A stretch of DNA of 25,053 nucleotides from Nemertoderma westbladi. Its lineage: Eukaryota > Xenacoelomorpha > Nemertodermatida > Nemertodermatidae. A program made the position numbers and the translations under genes. The number at the start of each line of letters is the position of its first letter. Within the stretch, counting starts at the first letter, position 1. The notes beneath the pieces are model-generated. The model saw nothing but the letters and a program-made list of their open reading frames with translations. It did no database searches and was not told the origin of the DNA. The stretch is from NCBI GenBank assembly GCA_032718475.1, contig JAUCBJ010007286.1, forward strand, positions 1 to 25,053, given 5' to 3'. Positions 1 to 10,312 of this stretch are shown in pieces.

Positions 1-635
1 CCTTACACTGCAATAATAAAATCTAAGCATCCGAATTCAGCCTCCCGGGTGTAGATCCATCGGGTGAATGATCGCGCATGGGCTGGCTTCGGCTAATGTT
101 TTGTTTATTAGCATAAAATATTGTCGTATGCTAAAGGTGTGTTAATTAACTAAAAGACATATAAATTTTGGCAGGTTAAACTGCTAAAGGTCTTCAAAAG
201 CGCGAACAAGTTGATACTTAGCATTAATTCATTTAACGTGCTGCGCGAAGGCCCCACTTCGTGTAATGATATACACGGTGCGCCCAACCCCTCAAACCCC
301 TTTGGTGTATTTAACTTATTGGTATTATTGGTGAAGTACGTTATCCTCAACGTAATTGAGATACTGTAGCATTATTGGTATTAATAACTAATATACAGTA
401 CAACAACAACAAAAAGCCACACAACCACACAGAAACCACAAAGCCACAAGCTGGCACACCTCTGGGATCAATTCCAAACCCTCGATTGGGTTACCGACAG
501 CAGGACCCCCCTGGTCGAGCCCAGAGAGATAGTGATAGAAGGAGAGGTAGATATCATCTAGAGATACACACTGCACACAAGAATCGTGGTACAGTAGTAT
601 TTCGAACTCTATAAACTTGTCGAAATCTACTCACA

Positions 636-719
636 ATATCAGCGACCCACCGAATGCCATAACATTGTACGTCATATCGATATCAGCAACTTACCGAATG
701 CCATAACATTGTACGTCAT
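636..719. repeat. Two-copy 44-bp tandem duplication
   Basis: The 27-base core beginning accgaatgcc is identical at 649-675 and 693-719. The short sequence before each core, beginning atatcagc, is also shared with a few substitutions. The offset is 44 bp. A shorter, degraded third copy may begin near 721. No function is apparent. Confidence 0.8.
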
Positions 720-1204
720 TTCAGCGTCCATATCATTACATATTCACGGTGCGGCGCCTTTTTGGCACCGTCACTAAAGTTAAAACCCATGATTATGACA
801 ATATTAGAAAAATATTGATTGAAATGGCTTATTGAGGACATCAGTACATATTTCTCTCTTTTCAGGCACCATATGGAAAAATATTAAGACAATTAAAGCG
901 AGGTAAATTCAAACAGTCATTTACTGTACAGTCAAGGCTGATTTGTAGGAAATAGCTAGCCACACTGCTAAGCCACTGGTGTAGTATAATTTCAGATCAG
1001 TATTATTAATTGGAAGACATACATGTCTAATACACAATTTTACACTGTATTCCACCTTACAGAAAGTTTTGACGGAGATAGCATGATTTCAAAGTTATTA
1101 CCAATTAATTATCGACGATATTTGGAAGATAACAGTTCTCAAATGGTACAACAACTATTTTGATCTGAGTTCAATTCAATTCAATGAGCAATGAGCATGA
1201 GCAT

Positions 1205-1228
1205 GTAAATAAAACATATTTTATTTAC
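1205..1228. repeat. Perfect 10-bp inverted repeat (hairpin)
   Basis: Arm gtaaataaaa at 1205-1214 is followed by a 4-base loop and the exact reverse complement at 1219-1228. It is AT-rich, so chance is possible in this composition. Confidence 0.7.
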
Positions 1229-1876
1229 CGTACAATAAATAGTTATTATTGCATAGCCAAAACACTTTAAGAGTTATACACTGAGATATCGCAAGTAAAA
1301 GGTGTACATATAAGTAAAGTCAAAGTTCTAAGACTACCTATTTATCGCGTTTTATCGCGTTTTATGGCATTTATTATATTTACTGTATGGTACTGGTGTG
1401 GTGTGTTATCGGTACAGCCCACCTATGAGGCGCCGTGGGCTTCAAAAATATTGTATTACATCCTAAAATGAAACGATAACAATGCCTCACCGGCGTGTTG
1501 CATTACAACAAGTCATTGTTTCCAATAACGCCATTTAGAACATTGTAGGATATACATAATGTATAGGCCTACACCAGTACACGTTCGTGACTTATGGTTT
1601 TCAGGCTCATTCCTCGCATGGCTTGCCCACATTCAATTCCAATATTGGTTATTTAGTCCAATCTTGAATATTGTGTCACAAAACACGAGAGAGAGTGGAA
1701 ACTTGACGCAAAACCCGCCTTGGCGAATCAACAATGTTAACTATCAATTTAGGGAAAGGAGCTGGTTACAGTGGCAAAGGCAGGCTATTCTAACCAAAAC
1801 AGTAAACGAGAGGCGAAGAACCGGTTACAGTTGAATTTTAGCTCATAATCTTCTGAGAGAGTTGGAATTTGAGTAT

Positions 1877-1897
1877 CCCCCCCCCCCCCCCCCCCCT
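1877..1897. repeat. Poly-C tract, about 21 bases
   Basis: This is an uninterrupted C run and one of several long G/C homopolymers in the window. The length may be imprecise because of sequencing or assembly. The complementary strand could form G-quadruplex or related structures. Confidence 0.85.
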
Positions 1898-2332
1898 ATC
1901 TACAAAACATAGAGTGAATGGTTATTTTATCGGCTCCCGCTCAATGTGACTTGCTCATTCCAATTTATTTCTGGATCTACAACTGGACTGCATCGAACTG
2001 TGTAAAATTTATTTAGACATAAATCCCGGGGGAGTAAATAAATGGTTGTATAGATAGAGAGAGCAAGCATTCGTCCTTGGGAGTTAGTGTGGCACCCTCC
2101 CAGTCTTACCGTAACAGCCGAGAGAGATGAGCACGGATTTTCATTTCGGTACGAATGCTTTAAAGGGACTAGCCAGTAGCCAGGGCGCATCTCTACCTTG
2201 CATCCTTAAGTGGTAGCTAAATGAGTACTGGAGTTTCCTCTGGGGAGTAAAGTTCTGGGGGGACCGCACTGGAAATAAGTTGTCAGACTTTGTGCGTAAT
2301 CCTTAGCGAACTGACAATGTTAGGGGGCGGGT

Positions 2333-3057
2333 CAGTGGCGTATCCAAGGGGGGGGGGGGGGAGTGGGGGGGGGGAGGGGGTGGGGGGGGATTCAGGAATC
2401 GATCCCCCTCCACTTATTGACAAGAAAACCTGATCAAACTATACGAGTTTTTAAAAATTGAGCTACACTATAATAGAACTACGTATATCATTATTGCCAG
2501 CAATTTCCAATTTGCCTCAGCCTCGACCAATTGAAAACCAACTTCTAAGGGAGTAAAGGCTGTATAAGGCTGTTGAATAAAAAACGAACAAAACAAAAAG
2601 GCTGTTGAACTTTTTAAACATGTTTTTGGCAGTCTCAAACTAGAGGCGATCAGCTAAATGAAATCCTTAAAAAATTAAGAATATTTTGTGTTTCGGTATT
2701 TATTTTTTCATTCACAACTATAGTCATGTGATATATTTCATCACAAATTGGACGTCACATACTGTACACACACGTACTGTACTGTATATGTATAGTATAC
2801 CTCCCCCTCCTCATGGCACTGCCCACAGTTTTGACACAAACTTCTGACCCCTCTTCCCTTTATTGACCGTGAAGTAATTATAAACAGCCCCTCAATAAAA
2901 ACTGTAGATTTACAATTTAAATTTAAACGTTAAAAAACTCAAAATTGTTCTCTTTTTATTAAATTATTTTTATTTCCAAAATTTTTTCTCGAATTTTACT
3001 CACTATTAATCGTCCAAATCATCAAATCCTTTCCGGAATCCTGGCTACGCCGCTCTG
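2333..3057. mobile_element. Candidate non-autonomous element with degenerate terminal inverted repeats
   Basis: The left edge reads cagtggcgtatcca and runs into a long interrupted poly-G tract. The right edge reads ggaatcctggctacgccgct followed by ctg. Reverse-complemented, the right edge gives a ggcgtagccagga-like sequence matching the left edge with a few substitutions and a small indel. Flanks gcgggtca (2327-2334) and gtgggtca (3058-3065) are a possible 8-bp duplication with one mismatch, but the left one overlaps the first bases of the element, so the edges are uncertain. The interior is AT-rich with C/T-rich patches and has no coding potential. I recall ggcgtagccagga-type ends from invertebrate genomic repeats but cannot name the family. 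Confidence 0.45.
2350..2390. repeat. Interrupted poly-G block
   Basis: Several long G runs are broken by single a or t bases, about 40 bases in all. The block lies at the left end of the candidate inverted-repeat element. It could support G-quadruplex formation, and its exact length is likely to be unstable. Confidence 0.8.
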
Positions 3058-3110
3058 GTGGGTCAATATTTACAAATAGTTGTTGTCGATGTCGTTGTCA
3101 TCGTTGCTTT

Positions 3111-3140
3111 TTTAACATGCCAATAACTTGGCATGTTAAA
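3111..3140. repeat. Perfect 13-bp hairpin, followed by a second inverted repeat
   Basis: Arm tttaacatgccaa (3111-3123), a 4-base loop and the exact reverse complement (3128-3140). A second inverted repeat follows at once: tgacaggt near 3149-3156 pairs with acctgtca near 3165-3172. Two adjacent stem-loops in non-coding DNA may mark a transposon end or a non-coding RNA, but nothing else supports either reading. Confidence 0.7.
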
Positions 3141-3431
3141 TTGATTCTGACAGGTCTGATTTAAACCTGTCAATTTGAAAATTGGTAGGCATCAAAAGGA
3201 CCAAAAGTTGAGATATTTGAGAGACTTCCAGTACACCATCAGTTCAACAGTTTCCCGCTATAGGTCTACATGTCTAAACATGGGCAGGAGCGTTGGCTAA
3301 TGATACATTACTCTCCCGTCGGAAATGGCCCTTTTTATTACTCAGCCCACAGCCCTGATAACCTTAATCCGGCTCTGACGTGCATCTACATGTAGCTTAC
3401 TGTATTTAATTGCGTTTTCCAATCTAATTGG

Positions 3432-4050
3432 TTGCCATTGGGGTGGGGATATAGTAAACTTGTAACCATTTTTAAATCTGGTGCCAGAAACGATTGTAAC
3501 AACTATAGGGGAATTAGTATAATTGACTCTCTAGCTAAGATATATGATATGCTAATTAATAATAGACTGGTACAATGGGCTAAGATTGATAACTGTCAGG
3601 CATTCGGGAAACGGGGGCCGTGGCTGTATAGAGCAGATAGTCTGTTTAAGACTACTAATTGATTATTCAAAGTGCAAAAAAACAAAACTCTTTGTAATGT
3701 TTATAGATTTCCGAAAAGCGTATGATAAAGTTCCTAGGCTTAAGCTGTTACGCTGTTTACTTAATAGCGGGTGCGGTAAGGTAATGAAAAATGCATTATT
3801 TACTTTATATACGATACTTTATATACTTTATGTACGAAATCAGTTTTAAATACCGCTGTACTGTATTTATATAAACAGTATGGTAAACAAAATTCGTAGT
3901 GTGATACCGGTAGATGGGTTCTTAAAATATGTGCAAGTGTTACTCCTCATGGATGACACAGTTATATTATCATCTTCCAGGGAAGGTTGCCGAAAAAATG
4001 AGTGATCTACTTAAAATGTGTTTTGTTGTTAACGAGGCGTTTGATCTATT
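3432..4050 (+). pseudogene. Decayed LINE (non-LTR retrotransposon) reverse transcriptase
   Basis: Reverse-transcriptase remains lie in three consecutive frame segments. The first (3432-3662) shows TIFKSG and NNYRGISI, the usual RT entry motifs of LINEs, then a QAFGKRG region. The second (3586-3849) carries the RGCIEQI and LFVMFIDFRKAYDKVPR block, whose FIDFRKAYD supplies the first catalytic Asp. The GxxQG block is missing. A third segment near 3945-3990 encodes LLMDDTVILSS, the YADD equivalent with Tyr-Ala replaced by Leu-Met. A frame change near 3995 leads into a short EKMSDLL-like stretch. The fragment lacks the endonuclease domain and any terminus, so it is an old, dead copy. The clade is not assigned. 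Confidence 0.85.
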
Positions 4051-4722
4051 AAGTAATTAGCAGAATTTGTAGTGGGGTATTATAATGAGGGGTGGGGCAT
4101 ATACGTACTGCGACTGTTTTCCCATTTTAACCCATAACCCTTTTGGTGAATTCGGTTTGGTTATTATGTTCATCTGTATGTAGGGTTTATTAGTTCTCTG
4201 TATGTATTATGTTTATTTTTGTTATACTGTAAGACGATATTAACATGGACAGTTGTTGTTAGTAGTGTTTTAGGGCGATCATAACTGATTTAATTGATTT
4301 AATTGTAAATTTATTGTGATCTTGGTGTCCGAAGTTTCACTATTACCAATTATTGTCAATAAAATATATATAGCCTACTTTAGAGGCTATACATAAATAT
4401 ACGGAAAAGACTTAACCGAATTTATTTGGTGATTAGAGGTTTAGGCCTACAACCTTCCCCCTTCCTGCCCTACTAACTATACAACATATACAGTATACCC
4501 TCGCCTCAGCCCTCAGCCAATCACAGCTAACTGAACTGACTTTCCTATCGGCATGCTCTTGCCCTAGGCATAAGCATGTTCCTAGTTAGAACAGTACAGT
4601 ACATATCACCTTCAGAACCGGTACATAAAGTAACAGCGCTACTTTCTTGTGTTGCATGTCATATTGTACAGTCAGTCGAGTCAGACAGTCCACACTCATG
4701 TAAACCTGTACAGCTCTAGGCC
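4051..4722. other. Non-coding stretch, possible LINE 3' tail then unannotated DNA
   Basis: Sequence to about 4371 could be the 3' untranslated region of the preceding LINE. It is T-rich and ends in an AATAAA-like signal followed by a short TA microsatellite, but no exact boundary is visible. An inverted repeat, tatagcct/aggctata, lies at about 4369-4391. The rest contains TAGGCCTA (4442-4449) and repeated tacagtac-type words. No gene was seen. Confidence 0.4.
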
Positions 4723-5136
4723 TTGCCTTGGTTGCTCAGCCAAGACCTGAAGACTGAAGACATGCAGTACCGGTACCGCTGTAGCCTACCGGTACTATTT
4801 TACTGCTATTGCCAATTGCGCTATTCAGCTATTGGCTGGCCTACCATGTGGGTCGGTGGGTCTGACGCTGACCGTGCTTCTACTGCATCTATGCCAAGTG
4901 TACATGATCTTGCTCAATATGATAACTCGGAAGTGACTACCGCCATATCTGCTAACATTATGAAACTACCAGTTATTGGACATTACGATGAGCTATCGGA
5001 CATGCAAACCCACATAATTGGTCTTATCTTCCATAATACTGGGATGCGAGAGTGTGTTCTGAAGAACATGCGACTAGGGGAATTTAGGAATTCAACTGTT
5101 AATAAAGCTGAAGGAGAAGCCGTTATTAGAGTACAC

Positions 5137-5139
5137 TGA
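5137..5139 (+). other. In-frame TGA in the tyrosine recombinase
   Basis: The TGA falls between the residues VIRVH and HKT, inside the conserved beta-hairpin block. The same frame continues with recognisable recombinase residues on both sides, so this is a point lesion and not a true end. Confidence 0.8.
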
Positions 5140-5580
5140 CACAAGACGGCCAACACATTCGGCCCAGCCGATTTAACATTAAAGCTGGACTTATTTAAAC
5201 TTTTGTGTAAGTGGGTTAAGTTCGGGCGGTATTTATATTGCGGGAAGAAATTAGAAAACGATTCATAATTTGTATTTATTCAACGAAATGGAGAGCGTTT
5301 ATCCAGTTCCAGCGCACAGCTGAACCGTCTGTGGCAAAAGGTAATCCCTGGATCAAGTAAGAAGGCGGGTGCAACTAGCATACGACATTCATACAGCTCG
5401 TTTAATCAACACAGTATCCTGGACAAGAATGTCACGTTGAGGGGGCTGCAATGCAGATGGGGCATTCAGGTGTTACTCAGCGTCGAACGTATGACGCCGT
5501 TAAGACAGCATCACATGCTATCTCAGCAACGAGAAGACTCAGAAATGCCCGTTCCAGGTCCAGCACAGTACCGGTACAGT

Positions 5581-5760
5581 TCCAGGTCGCCAAGAAACGG
5601 ATGAAACAGTTCCAGGTCGCCAAGAAACAGATGAAACAGTTGCAGGTCGCCAAGAAACGGATGAAACAGTTCCAGGTCGCCAAGAAACGGATGAAACAGT
5701 TCCAGGTCGCCAAGAAATGGATGAAACAGTTCCAGGTCGCCAAGAAACGGATGAAACAGT
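5581..5760 (+). repeat. Six-copy 30-bp tandem repeat in the recombinase C-terminal tail
   Basis: Six head-to-tail 30-base units (5581-5610 through 5731-5760) differ by only a few substitutions. Because 30 is divisible by three, each frame repeats as a decapeptide. Frame +3 gives FQVAKKRMKQ-type units that continue the recombinase frame and end at 5771. Frame +2 gives TVPGRQETDE-type units that run on to a stop at 5992. Similar ISATRRLRN and ISATKRLRN segments sit just before and after the array (near 5520 and 5798), so it expanded between two copies of an older repeat. Confidence 0.92.
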
Positions 5761-5992
5761 TTCACCTTTAAAATCCATTCGGAAATCATCCCAACCAATT
5801 TCAGCAACGAAAAGGCTCAGAAATGGCCACAGTTACGGCGGAAAGGTTTCTTATTGTAATACGATTCCACCTCCTCAAGCAGCGATGGAAACAGTTTCAT
5901 CTTCTCAACAAGCAATTGACACTTCGGATTCGGATGTAGAAATAGAAGCATTTCAAATTCCAGACAGGTTAGATCATATTATAGCATCGTAA
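5717..5992 (+). pseudogene. Likely C-terminal tail of the recombinase in a shifted frame
   Basis: After leaving the 30-bp repeats, this frame encodes ISATKRLRNG, which echoes the segment before the array. It then gives a Ser/Pro/Gln-rich linker and an acidic end (SDSDVEIEAF). It is probably the natural end of the protein, reached through a frame change inside or before the array. Which frame was originally translated through the array cannot be decided from this copy alone. Confidence 0.4.
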
Positions 5993-7258
5993 GAGGGCGT
6001 TCATAAAGTGTATATGAATTGGCACATCCACAGTGCGTAAAGCTCCTAGGCTGCTTGTAAATATATCAATTAAGATTTTGTTAATTTGCACACTGTCACA
6101 TGGGTTTCGTTAACTAAGGTCTATTTACAAATTTTAGATATATCTAGAAAAGGTATCCCTAAGGGTGTTGTCGGTTTTTTATTAGGTATAACTCAATTTT
6201 GTAATAAAATAAGTGACAAAATAATAGTGGTATATAGTTACGATTTCTCAAGCCCGAATCACACAAAAATGTATGCTTTTAGCCAATTTGAATTTTCTTA
6301 CCAAAAATAGACGAAAATATTGTTATCTATGATGTGGCAAGCGTTTCACAATCAGATCAAGCAGGCAGACCACACTGGAATCCTTACAGGGTGCACCGGA
6401 TTTATCCGGCGCGCATTGAAAAGCCTGGTGCGCAAATTTGGCGCGTTTTCATAAAACGCGCCAAGCTTTGGCGCGCTGGCGCGCAAAAATTATTAATTGG
6501 ACCTCGACCGCTCCACCTATCCCTACATACATCCCATACAGTCACCCTATCAGCATTTATAATTTTACATAGATACCCCGTCGCTATGTAAATCCTAGAT
6601 ACCGGTACCAGGTGACCAACCAGTCTGCCTGCAGCTGCAATCAACTACCCGGTACCGCATACCTGTATGTGTGCTGTGTATGGTACTGTACCGGTACCAT
6701 TATCTTCTGATCTGACCTTACACTACAGCAGTACAGCCTTAATGAAGTTGCAGTTTGCAGTAGGCTACTGCTATGTGTTATGTCGGTAGCTCAGTGGTCA
6801 GTGCTGTACCTGTGTACCGAGTACCGGCGTGCGATAGTGCTGTAGTGATATATTTACTTCAGTTTCCTGCTTTCATTCAGTAGGCCTACCGTATGTTGTA
6901 TGTCCGCTCCGCATGCATGTACTGTTACTGGTAGTACCCCCCCCCCCCAATTGTTTGTTGTTAACCTACCTACTGCTACTGGCCTACTGCACTAGGCTTA
7001 CATTCTGACATTACATACATTATAGGCTGACCTGACAGGATTAGGCTGTATTATTATATTAATGATATTAAGAAGATTAACATTCGTTACTAATAACTAG
7101 TAGGCCCTATTTCATTTTGAGATTGTTTTATATAAATGTTTCTGCAGTGAGTGCACTGTACTGCTGCTGTGCTGCATACTCGATTGGGGGATGGGCAGAC
7201 CACGGACGCCGACGCTGATAGCAGGATAGTGTGATTTTTCTGTTTGTATTTGGATTTC
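5993..7258. other. Non-coding stretch with hairpins and TACCGGTA palindromes
   Basis: No gene was recognised. The region contains a CG-rich patch with a perfect hairpin near 6450, exact TACCGGTA sites at 6600 and 6689, TAGGCCTA at 6881 and a poly-C run at 6937-6948. A 74-codon open frame at 6086-6310 shows no motif. The last part, before the ATG at 7259, would be the 5' flank or leader of the hAT-like gene; no TATA element stands out. Confidence 0.5.
6437..6465. repeat. Hairpin in a CG-rich gcgcgc patch
   Basis: Arm ggcgcgtttt (6440-6449), a 3-base loop and its exact reverse complement (6453-6462), extendable by two more T-A pairs. Around it lie several other gcgc words (6407-6485). The patch starts near cagggtgcaccgg (6387), which resembles a hAT-type terminus, but no partner terminus was found. 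Confidence 0.7.
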
Positions 7259-7436
7259 ATGATGGATGACGAGAACAAGAACGAGTCATTTTCAGATAAT
7301 GAAACCTTACCTGCCCAGTCACAGACAACAGTTAAAAGTACCGGTAGTGATGCTGAACAAGCAACATAAGTTGAAATTATAGAAGAATTGCACCTCGCTA
7401 GTACCGGTACTTCGAGTACTACCAGCAGCACTGCAG
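7259..7436 (+). pseudogene. Exon 1 of the hAT-like gene, with premature TAA
   Basis: Two tandem ATGs (7259, 7262) open an acidic, Ser/Thr-rich N-terminal segment (MMDDENKNESFSDN). An in-frame TAA at 7367-7369 interrupts it, and the same frame then runs to a splice donor (ctgcag|gtta at 7436/7437). The exon contains two TACCGGTA sites. Confidence 0.5.
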
Positions 7437-7854
7437 GTTAGCCTTAGCCATGCTTTAATTAGAAACTATATTAATTCGAAACCTTCTGACCTTCATACTT
7501 AATTAATTACGATACCGGTAAAAAACTGATTTAAGTTATTTTCTAGCCTATGCCATACTCAGAGCCCCTACCTGCCTATTGACAGAGCCAACTGACATAT
7601 ATGACAAATGTGTACAAAGTGAATACCGGTACCCTACCTACCTACATTAATCCATCATGATAACGCACTATGCAATGCAGGCATGGGGTGTTGGCATTGG
7701 GCCAGTAGTTCCATAAAACCTGAAATTAATTCATTGTTGGATGGATATTGTTTACCTGGTTTTGGTTACTGTTGCTGTTTAAAGGTATGGTGTAGTGTAG
7801 TTGCATTCTCATACTTTTAATATTTATACAGCTTAATTTTTTCATTACTCTTAG

Positions 7855-9872
7855 ATTGGGATCAATTATTTAAACGAAAGGCAACCCACTCACCACCACA
7901 AATAACAAAGAAAACTAAACGTGATGAGGAGTCCTATTACTGTTTGGAGTGTCTCCGGAAAGGTCCAAATGGATTAAAGTCATTACAGTCGTGTTCGGTT
8001 GGGAGGAGTCGCGAACATAAGCGTCATAAGGATCGCCACCACAAGGATCTGCATTCCTCTAAAAGTACTCTAATATCGAAATATGATCCGAGTACATCTG
8101 AACTTGTAAACAAATTCAAGGTCCCCCCCAGTAAAACGAGAGAATCACGAACAACAGAGGGACCATCCATCCTACGCCAGATTAGTGCTGAGACACCATC
8201 CACCCAACACCAGGAGCAGGCTATTGTAGAACCATTGTCGTCAATAAGTACTGATATTGCAAGTGCTATACCGGTATCAGTTTTATTACCCCTAAATATA
8301 ACAGCTGCGGAGAGTGAGATTTGTGAAGAAGATTTAACCTCATCTTCTCCCCCACCATCGACTTTATCCATTGGTCATGATATTGATCGCCCAACACGAC
8401 CATCTTCGTGGTTTTCTAATGCACCCTCTAGTACTTCCTCAATATCATCTGAATTAAAGTCCATGGAGAATAGGATATTGGATGCCTTAAAGATTTGCAA
8501 TTAAGTCCAGTTCCTAAGCCGCTACCACAACCAGAAGGTGCAGCGGATAGTTATATTGACTGGAACGCTATAAAAGCACTAGATGATGTGCCAGAATGTA
8601 TCTGTTCAACTGTGTCCACGGACAATGTAGTGCGTATTATATGTGATATATGTTCCAGATTTTACTTGGAAACAGGACGAAAGCTTGTTTCCCAATCTCT
8701 CGCTGCTGGATTAGTGTACAGGGGTGAAAAGGCAGTGAAAATAGTATCCGCTGAGGGAAATGAGTGGGTGAGATTGAAAAGCCTTATAAAACATCATATA
8801 GGTTTAATGGATGGATGCGCCCACATGCAGGCTCTGTACTATAACAACAAATGTCGCACATATGAGAAACGTAGCCAATTAGTTATGTTTAATTTGGTTA
8901 CAGCTTGTTTGACTGTGGTAAAGGAGAAAGCAGCTGCACAGCATTACGAAACACAAATAGCTTGCTTGAAGTTAACTGGAGCAGATGTTGGATACCTGGG
9001 CCATAGCAGGAAGAACGTGCCCCAAATACTAGATGCCGCAGCTACTGTAATAGATTTAACAGTTGAAAAGTATCTGAAGACACCCTTAGAGTCAACTGGG
9101 TTAAGCCCACATTTCTGGACAACAGTGGATAAAAGTACGCCGGGCCGTACCACAAATCAGGCTATATTAATCTGCCCCGTTATCAATGGCAAACGGGAGG
9201 CTGTGTTTGTCAATTCCCCAAAAGTATATGATATATTAGACAATGAATTTACTGGTGGCAGTTTAACCGAGCTGTCAAAGGAGACAATAACGCAAATTAA
9301 GACTACATATAATTTGGTCCCTGAAGATTTATCTCGTTTGGTTGGGGTTAAGCGCCGATGGTGCCTACAGGTCAGCCTCCTTTAAGGACGTTTTAGCTGC
9401 GGAGTGTGGAGGGAATGTCGTTCCAGATTTTACTGTCTTGTGGGATGGGGCACACTTGATTGACCTGGTTGTCACCGACATAAAGTCAAGTAAGATTGGA
9501 TATTCTGCTAAATATTTGAATAGAGTTATACGCCGAACAAATATATTTAGAACTGATCTTAAGCATGGTAAGAAATTCGAGCAGATGATATTGGTGTCGA
9601 ATATATTAAATCAGAAGCCACTGAATGCCTTAAGCTATTCCGACACACGCTTTACGAGTAGCTCATACAATGCTATGCAACGTGTTGAATCGAACTATGA
9701 AGTTTTTGCTACCACAATTATTGACTATGGCGGTGGTGACCTAGATACGGAAAAGAGCTACAATATCCATGGACGAGATTATTTATTTGATCTGTGTGTA
9801 GTTCTGGATGTCCTTCACCCGATAATTACGCTGATGCTACGCCTCCAAGATCTGCAGCTCCCTTGTTGGAAG
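7855..9872 (+). pseudogene. Exon 2 of the hAT-like gene: zinc finger, linker and catalytic core
   Basis: The acceptor has a T-rich tract ending in cttag at 7854. Frame one runs through the zinc-finger-like segment and Ser/Pro linker to a stop at 8502-8504. It overlaps the next frame (8495-9385), and a single-base change near 8490 would account for the switch. That frame carries most of the core. A second one-base slip near 9350, in gttggggtta, moves the reading into the frame holding SADGAYRSA and WDGAHLID, which runs to the donor at 9873. Confidence 0.6.
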
Positions 9873-10312
9873 GTCAGTAAAAAAATATATTTGATTTTCT
9901 ATACTTTTATTTTATAGTAACTAGCCTTGCTTTGCTTGATTAAATAATAGAGTAATAAATATAAATATTATTAAATTAATTATTAAAATTAAATTATATA
10001 TAACTGAAGAATATAATCAGTAATTGTCCATCATGACAACACAAGGGGTGTTTTATTATTATTTATTTATTATATTATGTATTTATAATATCTAATATTT
10101 ATTTATATTATATATTATTTATTTATATTATCCAATCTGCTAATTCCTGTTAGCTAGTATTTAAATTTATTGATAATAATAATTAACTCGCTAATAATAC
10201 TCTCGGCTTTATGTAACTTCATAATTTTGTAATAAAATAATTTTCAGCAAATATATTAATTGTGTTCGAATAGATTGTTAGATGGATTCCCCGGGTACGA
10301 CACCAACTACAG
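9873..10312 (+). other. Probable second intron of the hAT-like gene, very AT-rich
   Basis: The donor is aag|gtcagt. The acceptor is ctacag at 10307-10312, or alternatively attcag at 10316-10321; both keep the same reading frame. The interior is almost pure A/T with atttatta-type words, a clear contrast with the exons on each side. A further cag at 10245-10247 is unlikely as acceptor because an in-frame stop follows. Confidence 0.5.

Larger units (their letters stand above)
1..2332. other. Non-coding AT-rich region, no supported gene
   Basis: Short open frames occur here, but none shows a recognisable motif or a compositional change. The stretch holds a 44-bp duplication (636-719), a perfect hairpin with arms 1205-1214 and 1219-1228, a poly-C tract (1877-1897) and a TAGGCCTA palindrome (1564-1571). 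It looks like ordinary intergenic or decayed repeat DNA. Confidence 0.6.
4723..5992 (+). pseudogene. Tyrosine recombinase (phage-integrase fold) pseudogene
   Basis: The C-terminal catalytic domain of a tyrosine recombinase is recognisable. One frame runs from 4723 to about 5440 and is broken only by TGA at 5137-5139 and TAA at 5266-5268. A net frameshift near 5440 leads into a second frame. Box I is HNTGMREC (Arg codon 5047-5049), the beta-hairpin Lys lies in HKT just after the first stop (5143-5145), and the second Arg lies in TSIRHS (5383-5385). Past the frameshift, MGHS gives the histidine position (5463-5465) and RRTYD the nucleophilic Tyr (5490-5492). All the key catalytic positions are therefore present though split. 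The N-terminal arm-binding domain is not recognised; 4723 is only the edge of the open frame. The tail is repeat-expanded. Related proteins occur in Crypton- and DIRS-like elements, but which type this is remains open. Confidence 0.72.

Noticed and set aside
375-614. Plus-strand 79-codon frame
   Set aside because: Low-complexity Asn/His start and Arg-rich end, with no family resemblance and no splice or start context.
1559-1834. 91-codon plus-strand frame
   Set aside because: No recognisable motif and no conserved features; length is within chance expectation for this composition.
4051-4371. Host gene polyadenylation site at AATAAA
   Set aside because: AT-rich DNA yields many such hexamers; the only nearby coding relic is the dead LINE, so at best it is that element's tail.
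5477-5807. Three overlapping minus-strand open frames of 79-94 codons
   Set aside because: They are shadows of the 30-bp repeat, whose length keeps frames open. No motif or start context supports them.
6402-6644. Overlapping plus and minus frames in the CG-rich patch
   Set aside because: Open frames come from local CG-rich words; neither product resembles a protein family.
7090-7431. Minus-strand 113-codon frame
   Set aside because: It lies antisense to exon 1 and its leader in the hAT-like gene and shows no domain or motif.
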